A stretch of 64,000 nt of DNA from Streptomyces sp. AC1-42W (GCF_003248355.1 NZ_QKWY01000002.1:3286001-3350000); one strand, 5' to 3'; positions 45,145 to 54,153 are shown, counted from the first letter of the stretch. Made by a program: numbers and translations. Notes: generated by a model from the letters alone, not told the origin.

Positions 45145-45258
45145 CGTTTCATGAGGGTGTTTCAGACGTCCAGTCGTTTGCAACAACTCATGAAACATGA
45201 TCGCCGCAGGTGGACCACCGGGCGGTGCGGTGTTTCACGAGCGACCACCTATGAAACG
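45145..45258. repeat. Cluster of GTTTCA/TGAAAC motifs
   Basis: Five copies of GTTTCA or its complement occur in 114 bases: 45146, 45159, 45191, 45232 and 45252. Several sit in longer imperfect palindromes such as TCATGAAACATGA. The cluster overlaps the end of the MFS gene and part of the gene-free stretch 44971-45248, which also contains a G9 run near 45050. The function is unknown. Confidence 0.45.
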
Positions 45259-46499
45259 CCGGAGGACGTATCGGCAGCCCCCGCTGGGCCGTGGCGTTCG
45301 TCTCGGCCCGTCACGGCCGGTTGTTCCGGGACGGTTGCTGACTCCGCACGCAGTCCGGGGGCCAGCAGGAGGGTGACCACGACCGAGGCCGCGGCCATGA
45401 CGGCCATTGCGGTGTCCGGCGCGACGTACTGGGCGATGGCCCCGGCGAGGGCGGCACCGACGCCCTGCATGGTGAGCATGCCCGCGGAGTGCAGACCAAG
45501 TGCCTGTCCGTGGATGTCCTTGGGGGTGAGGGCCATGAGGTGCTCCTGCAGGAGCAAGGTAGCGGAGTAGCCGATCGACGCCAGGGTGACGGCGAACAAG
45601 GCCAGGCCGAGTGCCGGGTGGGTCGCGAAGACCAGGTATGGCGCGGCGAGCAGTAGGCGCAGTGGCGCGTCCAGTCGCCGCCTCCAGGCCGGCGGGACGA
45701 ACCGGCCGGTCACCGCGTCACCGATGAGCATCCCTCCGGCGGCGAAGGCGAACAGCAGACCTGCGTGCTGGGGCGAGTAGGGGACGAACAGCGACTCGCA
45801 GCCGACGATCAGGCCGTTGGGGACCCACAGGGCGAGATAGACATATCGTCGAGGTCGTGATGACCAGAGCAGCGCGTTGGTGCGCCAGGTGGCGGTGATG
45901 GATGGCCGCCCAATCGTGCGCGCCGGGCGGCGGCTGAGGCCGAACCGGGCGGTGACGGCCGTCACGAGGTAGAGAGCTGTGCCGGTCAGCAGTGTTCCGC
46001 GCGGGGACAGGGTCGTCACCAGGCCGGCGCCCACGGCGAACCCGCAGATCTGCATCGTGCCGGCTGACATGTTCAACACCGACCGGCCGAGCAGATAGCC
46101 CTCGGCGGGGAGGATCTCGCTGAGCAGCCCGTACCGGACCCCGCCGCCCACCGAACCGATCAGCCCCAGGAGCAGGATCACCACGAACACGGCCCACAGG
46201 GGCAGACCGGGGACGGCCAGTACGGCGGTGCCCAGCCCCAAGGTGACCGCCAGAGTCGTCATCGCCGCACGCGGCGGCAGACGATCGGCTGCCGACAGGA
46301 GCGTCGTCGCCCCGACCACCTGGGCCAGGGATGGGCCGAACATGCTCAGCGCGGACAGAAGCGGTGAGCCGGTGGCCGCGTAGACAAACGTGCCCAGGGC
46401 CAGGCCGCTGACCGTCATCGCGGTCACCTGTGTCGAGGCGGTCACGAACAGCGGAGTGAACTCAGGTGTGCGAAACAGTCCTCGATAGGTGGTGGGCAT
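45249..46499 (-). CDS. MFS efflux transporter
   Basis: The protein has 416 residues from the ATG at 46499. There are about 12 hydrophobic segments, beginning after a short FRTPEFTPLFVT start. Transporter-like loops include SAADRLPPRAAM after TM2 and GQALGLHSAGMLTMQGVGAALAGA late in the protein. It probably exports a drug or metabolite across the cytoplasmic membrane by proton antiport. It is divergent from the ArsR/DUF5937 regulator gene, a standard pairing in Streptomyces in which the regulator represses the exporter. Because that regulator is disrupted twice, the exporter may be constitutively expressed. Confidence 0.87.
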   Translation of the reverse strand: MPTTYRGLFRTPEFTPLFVTASTQVTAMTVSGLALGTFVYAATGSPLLSALSMFGPSLAQVVGATTLLSAADRLPPRAAMTTLAVTLGLGTAVLAVPGLPLWAVFVVILLLGLIGSVGGGVRYGLLSEILPAEGYLLGRSVLNMSAGTMQICGFAVGAGLVTTLSPRGTLLTGTALYLVTAVTARFGLSRRPARTIGRPSITATWRTNALLWSSRPRRYVYLALWVPNGLIVGCESLFVPYSPQHAGLLFAFAAGGMLIGDAVTGRFVPPAWRRRLDAPLRLLLAAPYLVFATHPALGLALFAVTLASIGYSATLLLQEHLMALTPKDIHGQALGLHSAGMLTMQGVGAALAGAIAQYVAPDTAMAVMAAASVVVTLLLAPGLRAESATVPEQPAVTGRDERHGPAGAADTSSGVS

Positions 46500-46536
46500 G
46501 AGCCGAAGTCTCACGGTCGTAACGGTGGGTCCGTTA

Positions 46537-46560
46537 ATGTTTCGCGAGGAGGCGAAACAT
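46537..46560. promoter_or_regulatory. Inverted repeat overlapping the arsR ribosome-binding site
   Basis: ATGTTTCGC and GCGAAACAT form perfect 9-bp arms around GAGGAG, which is the Shine-Dalgarno of the regulator gene starting at 46559. It lies in the 59-bp divergent promoter region between the MFS exporter and the regulator. It is a likely ArsR-family operator, or an RNA hairpin that hides the ribosome-binding site. Confidence 0.65.
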
Positions 46561-46814
46561 GGGCTGGTGGCAGATCAGCACGGACACCCTGGCGGAGAGT
46601 CGTTTCCTCGTCTCGGCACTCGCCGAGACCACCGCGTGCCTGATCGCCCTGTCGAACGGGACGGCCGCTCACCCCGGCGAGCGCCAGTGGATCGACGCCC
46701 ACCTGCCCGCCTACCGGGCACGGCTGGCCGATGACCCGATCGTCGCGTTGCTGGTCCGGTCGGCGCTGCGGCCCCGTTATCTCGCCGACTTCGTCACACC
46801 GACGCCCACAGGCG

Positions 46815-48345
46815 CAACGTCGCTCTATTAGATGGCCGTCGCCATGTCTTTGAGTGTCGGTGACGTCGTTTCCTGCGGGGCGAGTTGCAGGGGTCTCGGC
46901 TTCGCCCGCGGCTTGCGTGGTCGTCGTTCTTCGGGGAAGAGCGAGAGGCTGATCGTGTGGGTGACCTTGGTGGTGGCGGGCTCGTCCGGTTTGAGGGTGC
47001 GGTATCCGGTGGTGCTGCGTTTGGTGGCGCGGGGTGCGGCACGTCCGGGGCGGGGACGGACGGCCTCGCGGGTCAGGTCGGCCTGGATGTCACGGATCCT
47101 GGCGGCCAGTTGCCGAGGGGGGAAAGTCCGCGCCGACGGAACGTCGGGCGGCGGCGAGGGTGTTCTTGAAGCTGATGTGCGAGACGGGGAGGTTCGCGTG
47201 GTGGGCGGCGTCCACGGCCAGGTCGTGTACGGCCTGGTAGACGCAGAGCATGGCCCACAGTTCCTGCTCGACCATGGCGGGACTGTTGGACCGGAGGGTC
47301 GCGGTGCGTCCTCCCCGCTGTTCGATCTTGATGTGCTTGAAGATCGTCTCGCTGGTCCAGCGGGCGGTGTACAGCTCTGCCAGCTCTGCGGCGGGTGCCG
47401 CCTCGGGGTCCAGGAGCGTGGTGATCAGGCAGAACAGCTCCGAGGTCTCCTCACTGTCGCCGTCCGCGCCGATCGTGGTGGTGACCACGGTGTACTCCAC
47501 GGCGCGCACGGTGATCCGGGCGCCGCGCGGCCCGTTCAGGCGGGTGAGGAAGGTGCCGTCGGCCAGAACCTCATGCGGCCGCAGGGTGAAGGAATCCGAG
47601 ACCCGCCACAGGAGTTCGGCCCCGGTGACCGCGGCTGCCCGCCACAGCTCATAGGCTGGAAAGCCCCGGTCGGCCATCAACAGGATGCCTTCCCGCAGGT
47701 GCACCAGGAGGCGGGCGGCCAAGGTGCGCTCGCCGACGGCGAAGGAGTCGAAGACCGCACCGATCAACGCCTTCGTGCCGCACTCCACCAGCGCGAGGAG
47801 CCTCACCTGCGGGTACGGTCCAGGCCGATTTCCGTTGGAGGCACGGGTGTAGGCGGCAGCGTTCGCCTCGCTGTCAGGAACGTCCAGCAGCGTGCCGTCC
47901 ATGGAGGTCAGCCGCAGCCCGCGCCAGAAAGCCCCCGGCGTGGCCGCAGTGCCGGTGCAACCGGCGACCCGGTCGAAGAGCAGTCGCAGCGGCCCCGCAC
48001 CCAGCCGGGCCCGCGCCGTTGTCAGAGACCCCGTGCGCGCCGGACGCCACACCTCCCGCGCCCGGCGCGGCCAGTGCTCCACCAACTCCCGCAGCACCAG
48101 GCCGTATCCGTCACCGCTGAACAGCCACATCGTCAGGACGAAATACACCATCAGCCGGGCCGGCAACGACCGGGTCCGCTCCTCGCGCGCCCCCGCCTCA
48201 TCGACCACGAAGTCGACCAGCTCGGGCGTGAACGTACGCGACAGCACCCCCATCCGGACCCGCTCCGGGTACGTCTCACCAACTATGTGATCTCTCGGCA
48301 CAAGACCGAGACTCTACGCGATCATGAACTAAGCGAGCGACGTTG
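46815..48345 (-). mobile_element. IS4-family insertion sequence, copy 3
   Basis: This copy is 1531 bp with ends CAACGTCGCTC, flanked by the 10-bp duplication CCCACAGGCG at 46805-46814 and 48346-48355. It differs from copies 1 and 2 at one synonymous position near 47891. It is inserted in the DUF5937 part of the ArsR-family gene. Confidence 0.95.
47090..48301 (-). CDS. IS4-family transposase (copy 3)
   Basis: The 403-residue protein is identical to that of copies 1 and 2, with DDE residues intact. The same homopolymer precedes the frame-0 stop and the same tail is open in the alternative frame. The clean target duplication shows that this frameshifted form of the element can transpose. Confidence 0.9.
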   Translation of the reverse strand: MPRDHIVGETYPERVRMGVLSRTFTPELVDFVVDEAGAREERTRSLPARLMVYFVLTMWLFSGDGYGLVLRELVEHWPRRAREVWRPARTGSLTTARARLGAGPLRLLFDRVAGCTGTAATPGAFWRGLRLTSMDGTLLDVPDSEANAAAYTRASNGNRPGPYPQVRLLALVECGTKALIGAVFDSFAVGERTLAARLLVHLREGILLMADRGFPAYELWRAAAVTGAELLWRVSDSFTLRPHEVLADGTFLTRLNGPRGARITVRAVEYTVVTTTIGADGDSEETSELFCLITTLLDPEAAPAAELAELYTARWTSETIFKHIKIEQRGGRTATLRSNSPAMVEQELWAMLCVYQAVHDLAVDAAHHANLPVSHISFKNTLAAARRSVGADFPPSATGRQDP

Positions 48346-48937
48346 CCCACAGGCGAGACGAACCTTTCCTTCCATGCGGAGCTGGCACAGATCCGTGCCT
48401 GGCCGGCCGATCGGGTGCATGCAGATCTCCAGGTCGCGCTGGGCGACCCGGTCCCGGAACGGCTGCACCGGCCGGGCCTGGCCGGCCACTTCGCCGACCT
48501 GCTGGAGTGGATTTGGACGACGGCGGTCCGACCGGACTGGGACCGACGCCGGCGGATCATCGAGGCCGACATCGTCGCGCGGACCGGGCAGCTCGGCCGG
48601 GGCGGCTGGGCCACCATGCTGGACGCGATGCGGCCGGGGATGCGCTGGCTCGGTGAGGGCCGGCTGCAGGTCAACCCCTACGACTACCCGCCGCGGGAAC
48701 TCTCGGGGAAGCGGCTGTTGTTCGTGCCGGTCACCCCGGGCATGGGCTGGGTCAGCTGGGCGGCCGACCGGAATGCCGTGATCTACCCCTGCTCAGGCGT
48801 GCTGGCGGAGCAGGACCCGGCGCCGGTGTCCGACGCCCTCGGCGCGCTGCTGGGGCCCGCGCGGGCTCGTGTCCTCGTCCTCCTGAATACGCCCAAGAAC
48901 ACCACCCAGCTGGTCGCCCTGACCGGCCAGGGACTAG

Positions 48938-50597
48938 CCTCGGGCTTTCATGAGGTGGGCTGTCCGAAGCGTGATCGAAAACGTGAGAAGTGCTCCTGAC
49001 CTGCAACGATGGGACTTGTCGAAGGTCCAGATCGTGCCGTGGAAAGAAGCACTTCTCAGGTGAAGAAGCGTATCGGGTCGTACCCGCGTATCCGCATCGA
49101 GGGCGGCGGCCGGGCGGTGGTCTCCCAGGCCGGGGGCGTGCTGCTGGTCGAGACGGTCCGCAAGGCCGGGCTGGACACCGCGATATCCGCGGCGCTGGCG
49201 CCGTGGCGGAAGGCTCGGGCGGTGCACGACCCGGGCAAGATCCTGCTGGACGTGGCCCTCGCGGTCGCGCTGGGCGGCGACTGCCTGGCCGATGCCGGGA
49301 TGCTGCGGGCCGAGCCGGCCGTGTTCGGCCCGGTGGCCTCCGACCCGACCGTCTCCCGCCTCGTCGACACCCTGGCCGAGTCCGGCCCGAAGGCTCTGAA
49401 CGCGATCCGGTCCGCGCGGGCCGAAGTACGCGAACGAATATGGAAGTTGGCGGGATCCTCGTCGCCGGACGCCTCCGGGCAGGTGATCGTCGACCTGGAC
49501 GGGGTGCTGGTACTGGCCCACTCCGACAAGCAGGACGCGGCCGCGACCTGGAAGAAGACCTTCGGACATCACCCGCTGGTGGGCTTCGTCGACCACGGAA
49601 GCGGCGGCACCGGCGAGCCGGTGGCCGCGCTGCTGCGGCCCGGGAACGCGGGCAGCAACACCGCCGCCGACCACATCACCACGGCCCGACTCGCCCTGGC
49701 CCAACTGCCGAACAAGTACCGGCGCGGACGCCAGACGCTCATTCGTACCGACTCCGGCGGTGGCACCCACGAGTTCGTCGCCTGGCTCGCCCAGCGGGGC
49801 AGGTGGCTGTCGTACTCGGTCGGCATGACCATCACCGACGCCATCCACCAGGCCGTCCTCAAGATCCCGCCCGCCGCCTGGACAGTGGCCGTCGAACCGG
49901 AAGGTGAGATCCGTGACGGCGCCTGGGTCGCCGAACTCGACGGTGACGTCCTCAAGGGCTGGCCGCAGGGGATGCGGCTGATCGTCCGCAAGGAACGCCC
50001 GCACCCCGGCGCCCAGTTGCGCCTCACCGATGCCGACGGACTGCGGCTCACGGCGTTCGCGACCAACACCACCGGCGTTCCGATCGCCGCACTCGAACTC
50101 CGGCACCGCCAACGCGCGAGAGCCGAGGACCGCATCCGAAACGCCCGCGCCACCGGCCTGCGCAACCTGCCACTCCACGACGCCGCACAGAACCAGATCT
50201 GGCTGGAGATCGTCCAAATCGCCCTCGACCTGCTGGCCTGGATGCCCATGCTCGCCCTCACCGGGCAAACCCGCAGGTGGGAGCCCCGGCGGCTGAGGCT
50301 CCGACTGTTTTCCGCCGCCGCTCAGCTCGTCACCACCGCCCGCCGCCGACACCTGAGATTCGCAGGCCACTGGCCCTGGACCGACCTGATCACCGACGCC
50401 ATCGCCCGACTCGAAGCTCTCCCGAACCCCGGCTGACCAGCACGTCCCCGCCCCTGCGAGCAGCACCACCCCGACCGGAGCCGTGGAACCCGGCGCCCAC
50501 CCGACGCGACAGCCGGGCCATCAGCCTGCCCGCCACCCGCCCGAACAGCCGAAACGGCCCGCCGGAGGAACCGACGGACCGTCACGAAAGATCGAGG
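48938..50597 (+). mobile_element. IS1380-family insertion sequence
   Basis: The element is 1660 bp and is bounded by imperfect inverted ends (CCTCGGGCTTTCATGA at the left; CCTCGATCTTTCGTGA inward from the right). CTAG is duplicated at 48934-48937 and 50598-50601. It is inserted in the HTH region of the ArsR-family gene in the same orientation. A 10-bp inverted repeat (48985-48994 with 49048-49057) precedes the transposase start. Confidence 0.88.
49060..50436 (+). CDS. IS1380-family transposase
   Basis: The protein has 458 residues from the GTG at 49060 (KKRIGSYPRIRIEGGGR), preferred over earlier starts because it matches the usual N-terminus of this subgroup. DDE-type motifs are seen: VIVDLDGVLVLAHSDKQDA (first Asp region), TLIRTDSGGGTHEFVAWL (second Asp) and a C-terminal region with Glu (WLEIVQIALDLLAWM). 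It appears complete. A hairpin between 48985 and 49057 may limit readthrough translation from outside transcripts. Confidence 0.88.
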   Translation: MKKRIGSYPRIRIEGGGRAVVSQAGGVLLVETVRKAGLDTAISAALAPWRKARAVHDPGKILLDVALAVALGGDCLADAGMLRAEPAVFGPVASDPTVSRLVDTLAESGPKALNAIRSARAEVRERIWKLAGSSSPDASGQVIVDLDGVLVLAHSDKQDAAATWKKTFGHHPLVGFVDHGSGGTGEPVAALLRPGNAGSNTAADHITTARLALAQLPNKYRRGRQTLIRTDSGGGTHEFVAWLAQRGRWLSYSVGMTITDAIHQAVLKIPPAAWTVAVEPEGEIRDGAWVAELDGDVLKGWPQGMRLIVRKERPHPGAQLRLTDADGLRLTAFATNTTGVPIAALELRHRQRARAEDRIRNARATGLRNLPLHDAAQNQIWLEIVQIALDLLAWMPMLALTGQTRRWEPRRLRLRLFSAAAQLVTTARRRHLRFAGHWPWTDLITDAIARLEALPNPG

Positions 50598-50729
50598 CTA
50601 GGTTCGGTGGGCCGCCACCTCAAGGTCTTGCTCGACGCCAAGCTCATCCGGCGACGGCGCGATGGACGTTCCGTGCTGTACGACCGCACCCCAGCCGGTG
50701 AAATTCTCGTAGGGGTGCAAGCCCGCTGA

Positions 50730-51337
50730 TACAACGCCCCAACCTTCCGACCCGTAGGGCGGGTGCGCGGATCGAAGCACCGCACGCGCTTCCGCCTCGC
50801 GACATGGCCGCCAAGCGGAGCTACTCGACGCCGTACGGCTGCTGATCCGTCAGGACTGGTAGTCCTTCATCATGTCTCCGTGCGCGATCGGGCGGCGGCG
50901 TCCGCCGGGGTGCGGGGGCACGAGGGAAGGCGCGAGGCCGGCGTGAACGACGGCACCCGGCACCTCGCGCACCGTGGCCCGTGGCCCGGACACACCCGCT
51001 GCTGTCACCCTCCGTAGCTCGCTTACGAGCTCCGCGAACCGGGCCAGGTTCTTCCGGCCGACCGTGACACACGCACCACGACCAGCACCTGCACCTGCAC
51101 GCCAGGCTGTCCACCGACCGGGGCGGCCGAGTGGAAGTAGCCCAGAATCAGAGCCTTCCCACGCCGCTGTCGACAGCATCAACTCCGTTGGCAGTCAAGC
51201 GGCTTGGCGCTTCATCGCTGAGAGCGGCGTCCGACCGGGCTATTCCGGACGTCCTGATGGCGCAATGGCTTTCCCGGGAACCGGCGGCCCTGCTTCCGTA
51301 CTCGTAGGAGCGAGGCGACTTCGGGGATACGGGGTGG
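50730..51337. other. Intergenic stretch with possible gene remnant
   Basis: About 600 bases separate the broken regulator from the lipoprotein gene. Around 50775-50863 a plus-strand frame ends with SRHGRQAELLDAVRLLIRQDW and a stop, which reads like the C-terminus of a lost protein, but there is no start. The rest shows no convincing gene, RNA or palindrome. Confidence 0.3.
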
Positions 51338-52165
51338 TTGTGCGTGGTGCGCGGCGGGCCGGTGCGCGGGTGGCGCGGGTACGGAGTCCTGGCGGCGGTA
51401 CCGCTGGTGCTGGTGACCGCGTGCGGCGGGGGCGGCGGTGGGGACGGGGACGCGGCGAAGAAGCGGCCGGGCGCATCCCCGGCCGCCACCGGAGGTGAGA
51501 GCCCCGGCGCCACGGGCGAGCCCGTCATCGACGCCGACCCGGCACGGCTGCCCACCACCCGGAAGTCGGCCCTCCGCCTCATCGGGCAGGTGATCGCGGA
51601 CCCCGAGAGTTTCGGACCCGGGGTCGTGGCGCGTACCCCGTACGAAAGCGGCCAGGGCACCTGGCCGGTGCTCGGCGCCGACTGCGTGTGGCAGCAGCGC
51701 GAGCCGGGCCACGGGGTCCTCGCCACCCTGACACGCTCCTTCGAGGTTCCCGCGGGCAAGGGCAAGGGACCGCTGCGGCTCGCCGCGATTGTCACGGTGC
51801 ACCGAACGGACGACGGCGCACGGTGGGAGATGGCCGAATCGCTGGAGGAATCGATGCGCTGCCCCACGCAGCAGTTGCGCCAGGGTGAGTTCATCGGCGG
51901 GCTCGGCGCGGGCGCCCTGGCCCGGGGCGAGGCCAACCAGGTGAACTCCGAGGACACGCTGATGGAATCCGGCGAATTCCGCAGCTCCGAACTCGGCGGC
52001 CCCCACCCGTATTTCTGGGAGCAGGACCAGATCCTGCGGTTCACCTTCGCCGTGACCGCCAAGGGTGCCAAGGGGTGGACGGACACCGAGATCGGCGACC
52101 TCGGCGTCCAGGCGCAGAGCGCCATGCTGATGCGGCTGCGCGAGGCCGTCGGGAAGAAGGGCTGA
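51338..52165 (+). CDS. Secreted lipoprotein, hypothetical
   Basis: The frame has 275 residues; the start at 51338 is uncertain and a GTG eight codons later is an alternative. A lipoprotein signal (GYGVLAAVPLVLVTACGG, lipobox cysteine at about residue 29) is followed by a glycine/proline-rich linker and a domain of ~190 residues with two cysteines (GADCVW, MRCPTQQ). It is probably anchored to the outer face of the membrane. It lies six bases upstream of the Ser/Thr kinase reading frame, so the two were likely co-transcribed as a sensor pair. Confidence 0.8.
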   Translation: MCVVRGGPVRGWRGYGVLAAVPLVLVTACGGGGGGDGDAAKKRPGASPAATGGESPGATGEPVIDADPARLPTTRKSALRLIGQVIADPESFGPGVVARTPYESGQGTWPVLGADCVWQQREPGHGVLATLTRSFEVPAGKGKGPLRLAAIVTVHRTDDGARWEMAESLEESMRCPTQQLRQGEFIGGLGAGALARGEANQVNSEDTLMESGEFRSSELGGPHPYFWEQDQILRFTFAVTAKGAKGWTDTEIGDLGVQAQSAMLMRLREAVGKKG

Positions 52166-52171
52166 GAGCAC

Positions 52172-53595
52172 GTGGAGGAGTTGCGGGCCTCGGACCCGTC
52201 ATGGATCGGCGGACACCGGCTGCTGGGGCGCCTCGGCGCCGGCGGCATGGGCGCCGTCTACCTCGGCAGGACCGCAGACGGGGCGCTGGCCGCCGTCAAG
52301 GTCATCCTGCCCGAACACGCCGGTGACGCCGACTTCCGGGTCCGCTTCCATCGCGAGGCAGAGGCCGCGCGCCGAGTGGACAGCCCCTGGGCGGTACGGA
52401 TCACCGGCTCCGGCACGGAGGACGAACGGCCTTGGCTGGCCACCGAGTTCGTACCCGGCCCCGCGCTCTCCGAGGCGGTCACCCGGTGTGGCCCCCTGCC
52501 CGCGCGGAGCGTCCGGGTGCTAGGCCGGCTGCTGGCCCGCGCGCTGGCGTCGGTGCACGCGGCGGGGCTCGTCCACCGCGACGTCAAACCCGGCAACGTC
52601 CTGCTGGGCGCCGGTGGGCCGCGGCTGATCGACTTTTCGGCGTCGCACGGGCCACCGACGCCACCGCGCTCACCGCGACGGACCTGGTGGTGGGAACCCC
52701 CGGCTTCCTCGCGCCCGAGCAGGCCACCGGCGCCGCCGTCGGGCCGGCCGGTGACGTCTTCTCGCTCGGCTGCCTCCTCGCGTACGCCGCGACCGGGCGG
52801 CTGCCCTTCGGGAGCGGCGCCGTGGATGCCCTGCTCTACCGCACCGTCCACGAGCCACCGGATCTCGGCGGCGTCAGCGACCCCGAACTGCGCACTCTGC
52901 TCGGCGCCATGCTCGACAAGGACCCGGCCGCCCGCCCCACCGCCGCCGCACTCGACGGACGGATCGCCGAGGACGCCCCGAACGGTTCCATCGACTGGCT
53001 GCCCGGGGACGTCGTACGGCTGATCGCCGACCGGGCCGCCACGACCCTGGCCCTTCCCGGCATCGACGCCACACGCGCCGACGAACCCCGGGCCCCTGCC
53101 CCGGCCCGGCGCAGGCTGCTCCTCCTCGCGGGCGCCGGAGCGGTGGCCGTCGCGGGCGGAGGCGCCTTCGCCGTACGCGAGTGGCTGCGCGACGACGACG
53201 CCGCGGGCTCCGGCGCGGCCGGGGCGGAGACAGGGACCTGGACCATCGGCGTGCAGGCCGATCTGTCCGGGCCCCGGGCGGCGGACGGACGGGCCCAGGA
53301 ACGCGGGGTGCGGCTCGCGGTCGACCGGTTCAACTCCCGTACGGACAAGCCGTTCGGCCTGCGCGTGAAGGTGCTCGACGACCGGGGCGAGACCGCCGCG
53401 GCCCTGCGCGCCGCCGAGCGGTTCGCCCGGGACCGCGACGTGCTCGCCGTAGTCGGCCCGACCGACGACCCCGCCACCACCGCCGTCGTCGGTTATCTAG
53501 GGTTGTCAAGCAAATCGGCAGTTCAATGTGCTGCGGAAGCATCAGGCAAGTCAGGCATGTTACTCAGAGACTGCCCCGGGCTGGGGCGTCACTGA
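52172..53595 (+). pseudogene. Ser/Thr kinase-substrate-binding-domain fusion, frameshifted and truncated
   Basis: The first frame (52172 onward) holds a protein kinase N-lobe (LGAGGMGAVYLG, AAVKVILPEH) and the catalytic loop HRDVKPGNVLL. At 52634-52638 (GACTTTTCGGC) two extra bases (or one missing) break the frame exactly at the DFG motif. The second frame then continues VARATDATALTATDLVVGTPGFLAPEQA, a transmembrane helix (LLLLAGAGAVAVAGGGAFAV) and the start of a periplasmic-binding domain (TWTIGVQADLSGP). That domain ends abruptly near 53495 (VVGYLG) and is followed by unrelated codons to 53595. Intact relatives are much longer bifunctional kinase/ABC-substrate-binding proteins. Confidence 0.83.
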
Positions 53596-53736
53596 GGCGA
53601 CAGCAGCAACAGGCCGACGGCCCCCGACGAACGCGCACACGAGCATCACCCACCCCGGGGGCGCGAGTCCTGCCGCCGTAAACGGCCATACGATGAAGGG
53701 GCAGACAATGAGGAGCGCGGGGAACGCCGCGGTCCG
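53496..53736 (-). pseudogene. Junction region with membrane-protein remnant
   Basis: The kinase homology stops near 53495 and the following DNA has different character. On the minus strand a frame around 53600-53720 reads AAFPALLIVCPFIVWPF and GWVMLVCAFVGG, which looks like transmembrane segments, but an in-frame stop lies upstream and no start is seen. It may be the remains of a second immunity-type membrane protein behind the RHS locus. Confidence 0.35.
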
Positions 53737-54153
53737 TCAGGGTCCGTGACTGTTGGAGTCCGCCGACCGGCGCGCCCGGCGCGCCGCTATGACCCCGGGC
53801 TCGGCGCGCATGTGGGGCGGTACCACGAACTTCGGCACGTTGAACAGTACGACGCAGATCTCGCAGAGCACGCACACGAGAACGAGCCCCAGCGCGGCAA
53901 CGCTGCCAAAGAGAGCCGGGCCTGAAAGGTCTCCGTCCCCGAGGCCTACGAAAAACAGGACGGCAATGCCCCACAGCGAGGCTGTCGTCAGACCAATGGA
54001 CCGGACCTCCCCCCGTCTGGCTTCCTCACCGAACGGCAGAAAGGCGAACGTATCCATGAAGAATGGCACTAGATCGGCGTTCCGCCAGAGTTGGACGGCC
54101 TTCCATGTCATGAATGCGGACCCCAGAACGAACGCAAGCCCGAGGTAGAACAT
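53737..54153 (-). CDS. Small multi-pass membrane protein, probable immunity protein
   Basis: The protein has 138 residues from the ATG at 54153 (AGGAGG upstream). Three to four hydrophobic segments are seen: FYLGLAFVLGSAFMTW, LTTASLWGIAVLFFVGLG and SVAALGLVLVCVLCEICVVLF. The tail is hydrophilic (FVVPPHMRAEPGV onward). It is the first gene downstream of the RHS toxin on the same strand, the normal place for an immunity gene. Membrane immunity proteins typically neutralise pore-forming toxins, which fits the toxin's glycine-zipper C-terminus. The sequence itself has no recognised family, so the role is inferred. Confidence 0.65.
   Translation of the reverse strand: MFYLGLAFVLGSAFMTWKAVQLWRNADLVPFFMDTFAFLPFGEEARRGEVRSIGLTTASLWGIAVLFFVGLGDGDLSGPALFGSVAALGLVLVCVLCEICVVLFNVPKFVVPPHMRAEPGVIAARRARRSADSNSHGP

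Larger units (their letters stand above)
46559..50729 (+). pseudogene. ArsR-family (DUF5937) regulator interrupted by two insertion sequences
   Basis: Three exon-like pieces make up one gene: 46559-46814 (MGWWQISTDTLAESRF to FVTPTPTG), 48356-48937 (ETNLSFHAELAQIRAW to TTQLVALTGQGL) and 50602-50729 (SVGRHLKVLLDAKLIRRRRDGRSVLYDRTPAGEILV). IS4 copy 3 separates the first two and the IS1380 element splits the winged HTH. Removing each insert with one target duplication restores a continuous frame of about 320 residues. DUF5937/ArsR regulators of this kind repress neighbouring MFS genes. The present locus cannot encode the complete HTH, so repression should be lost. Confidence 0.9.

Noticed and set aside
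50850..51182. Minus-strand 110-codon ORF in the gap before the lipoprotein gene
   Set aside because: No ribosome-binding site, no domain, mixed codon bias, and it overlaps several equally weak frames on both strands.
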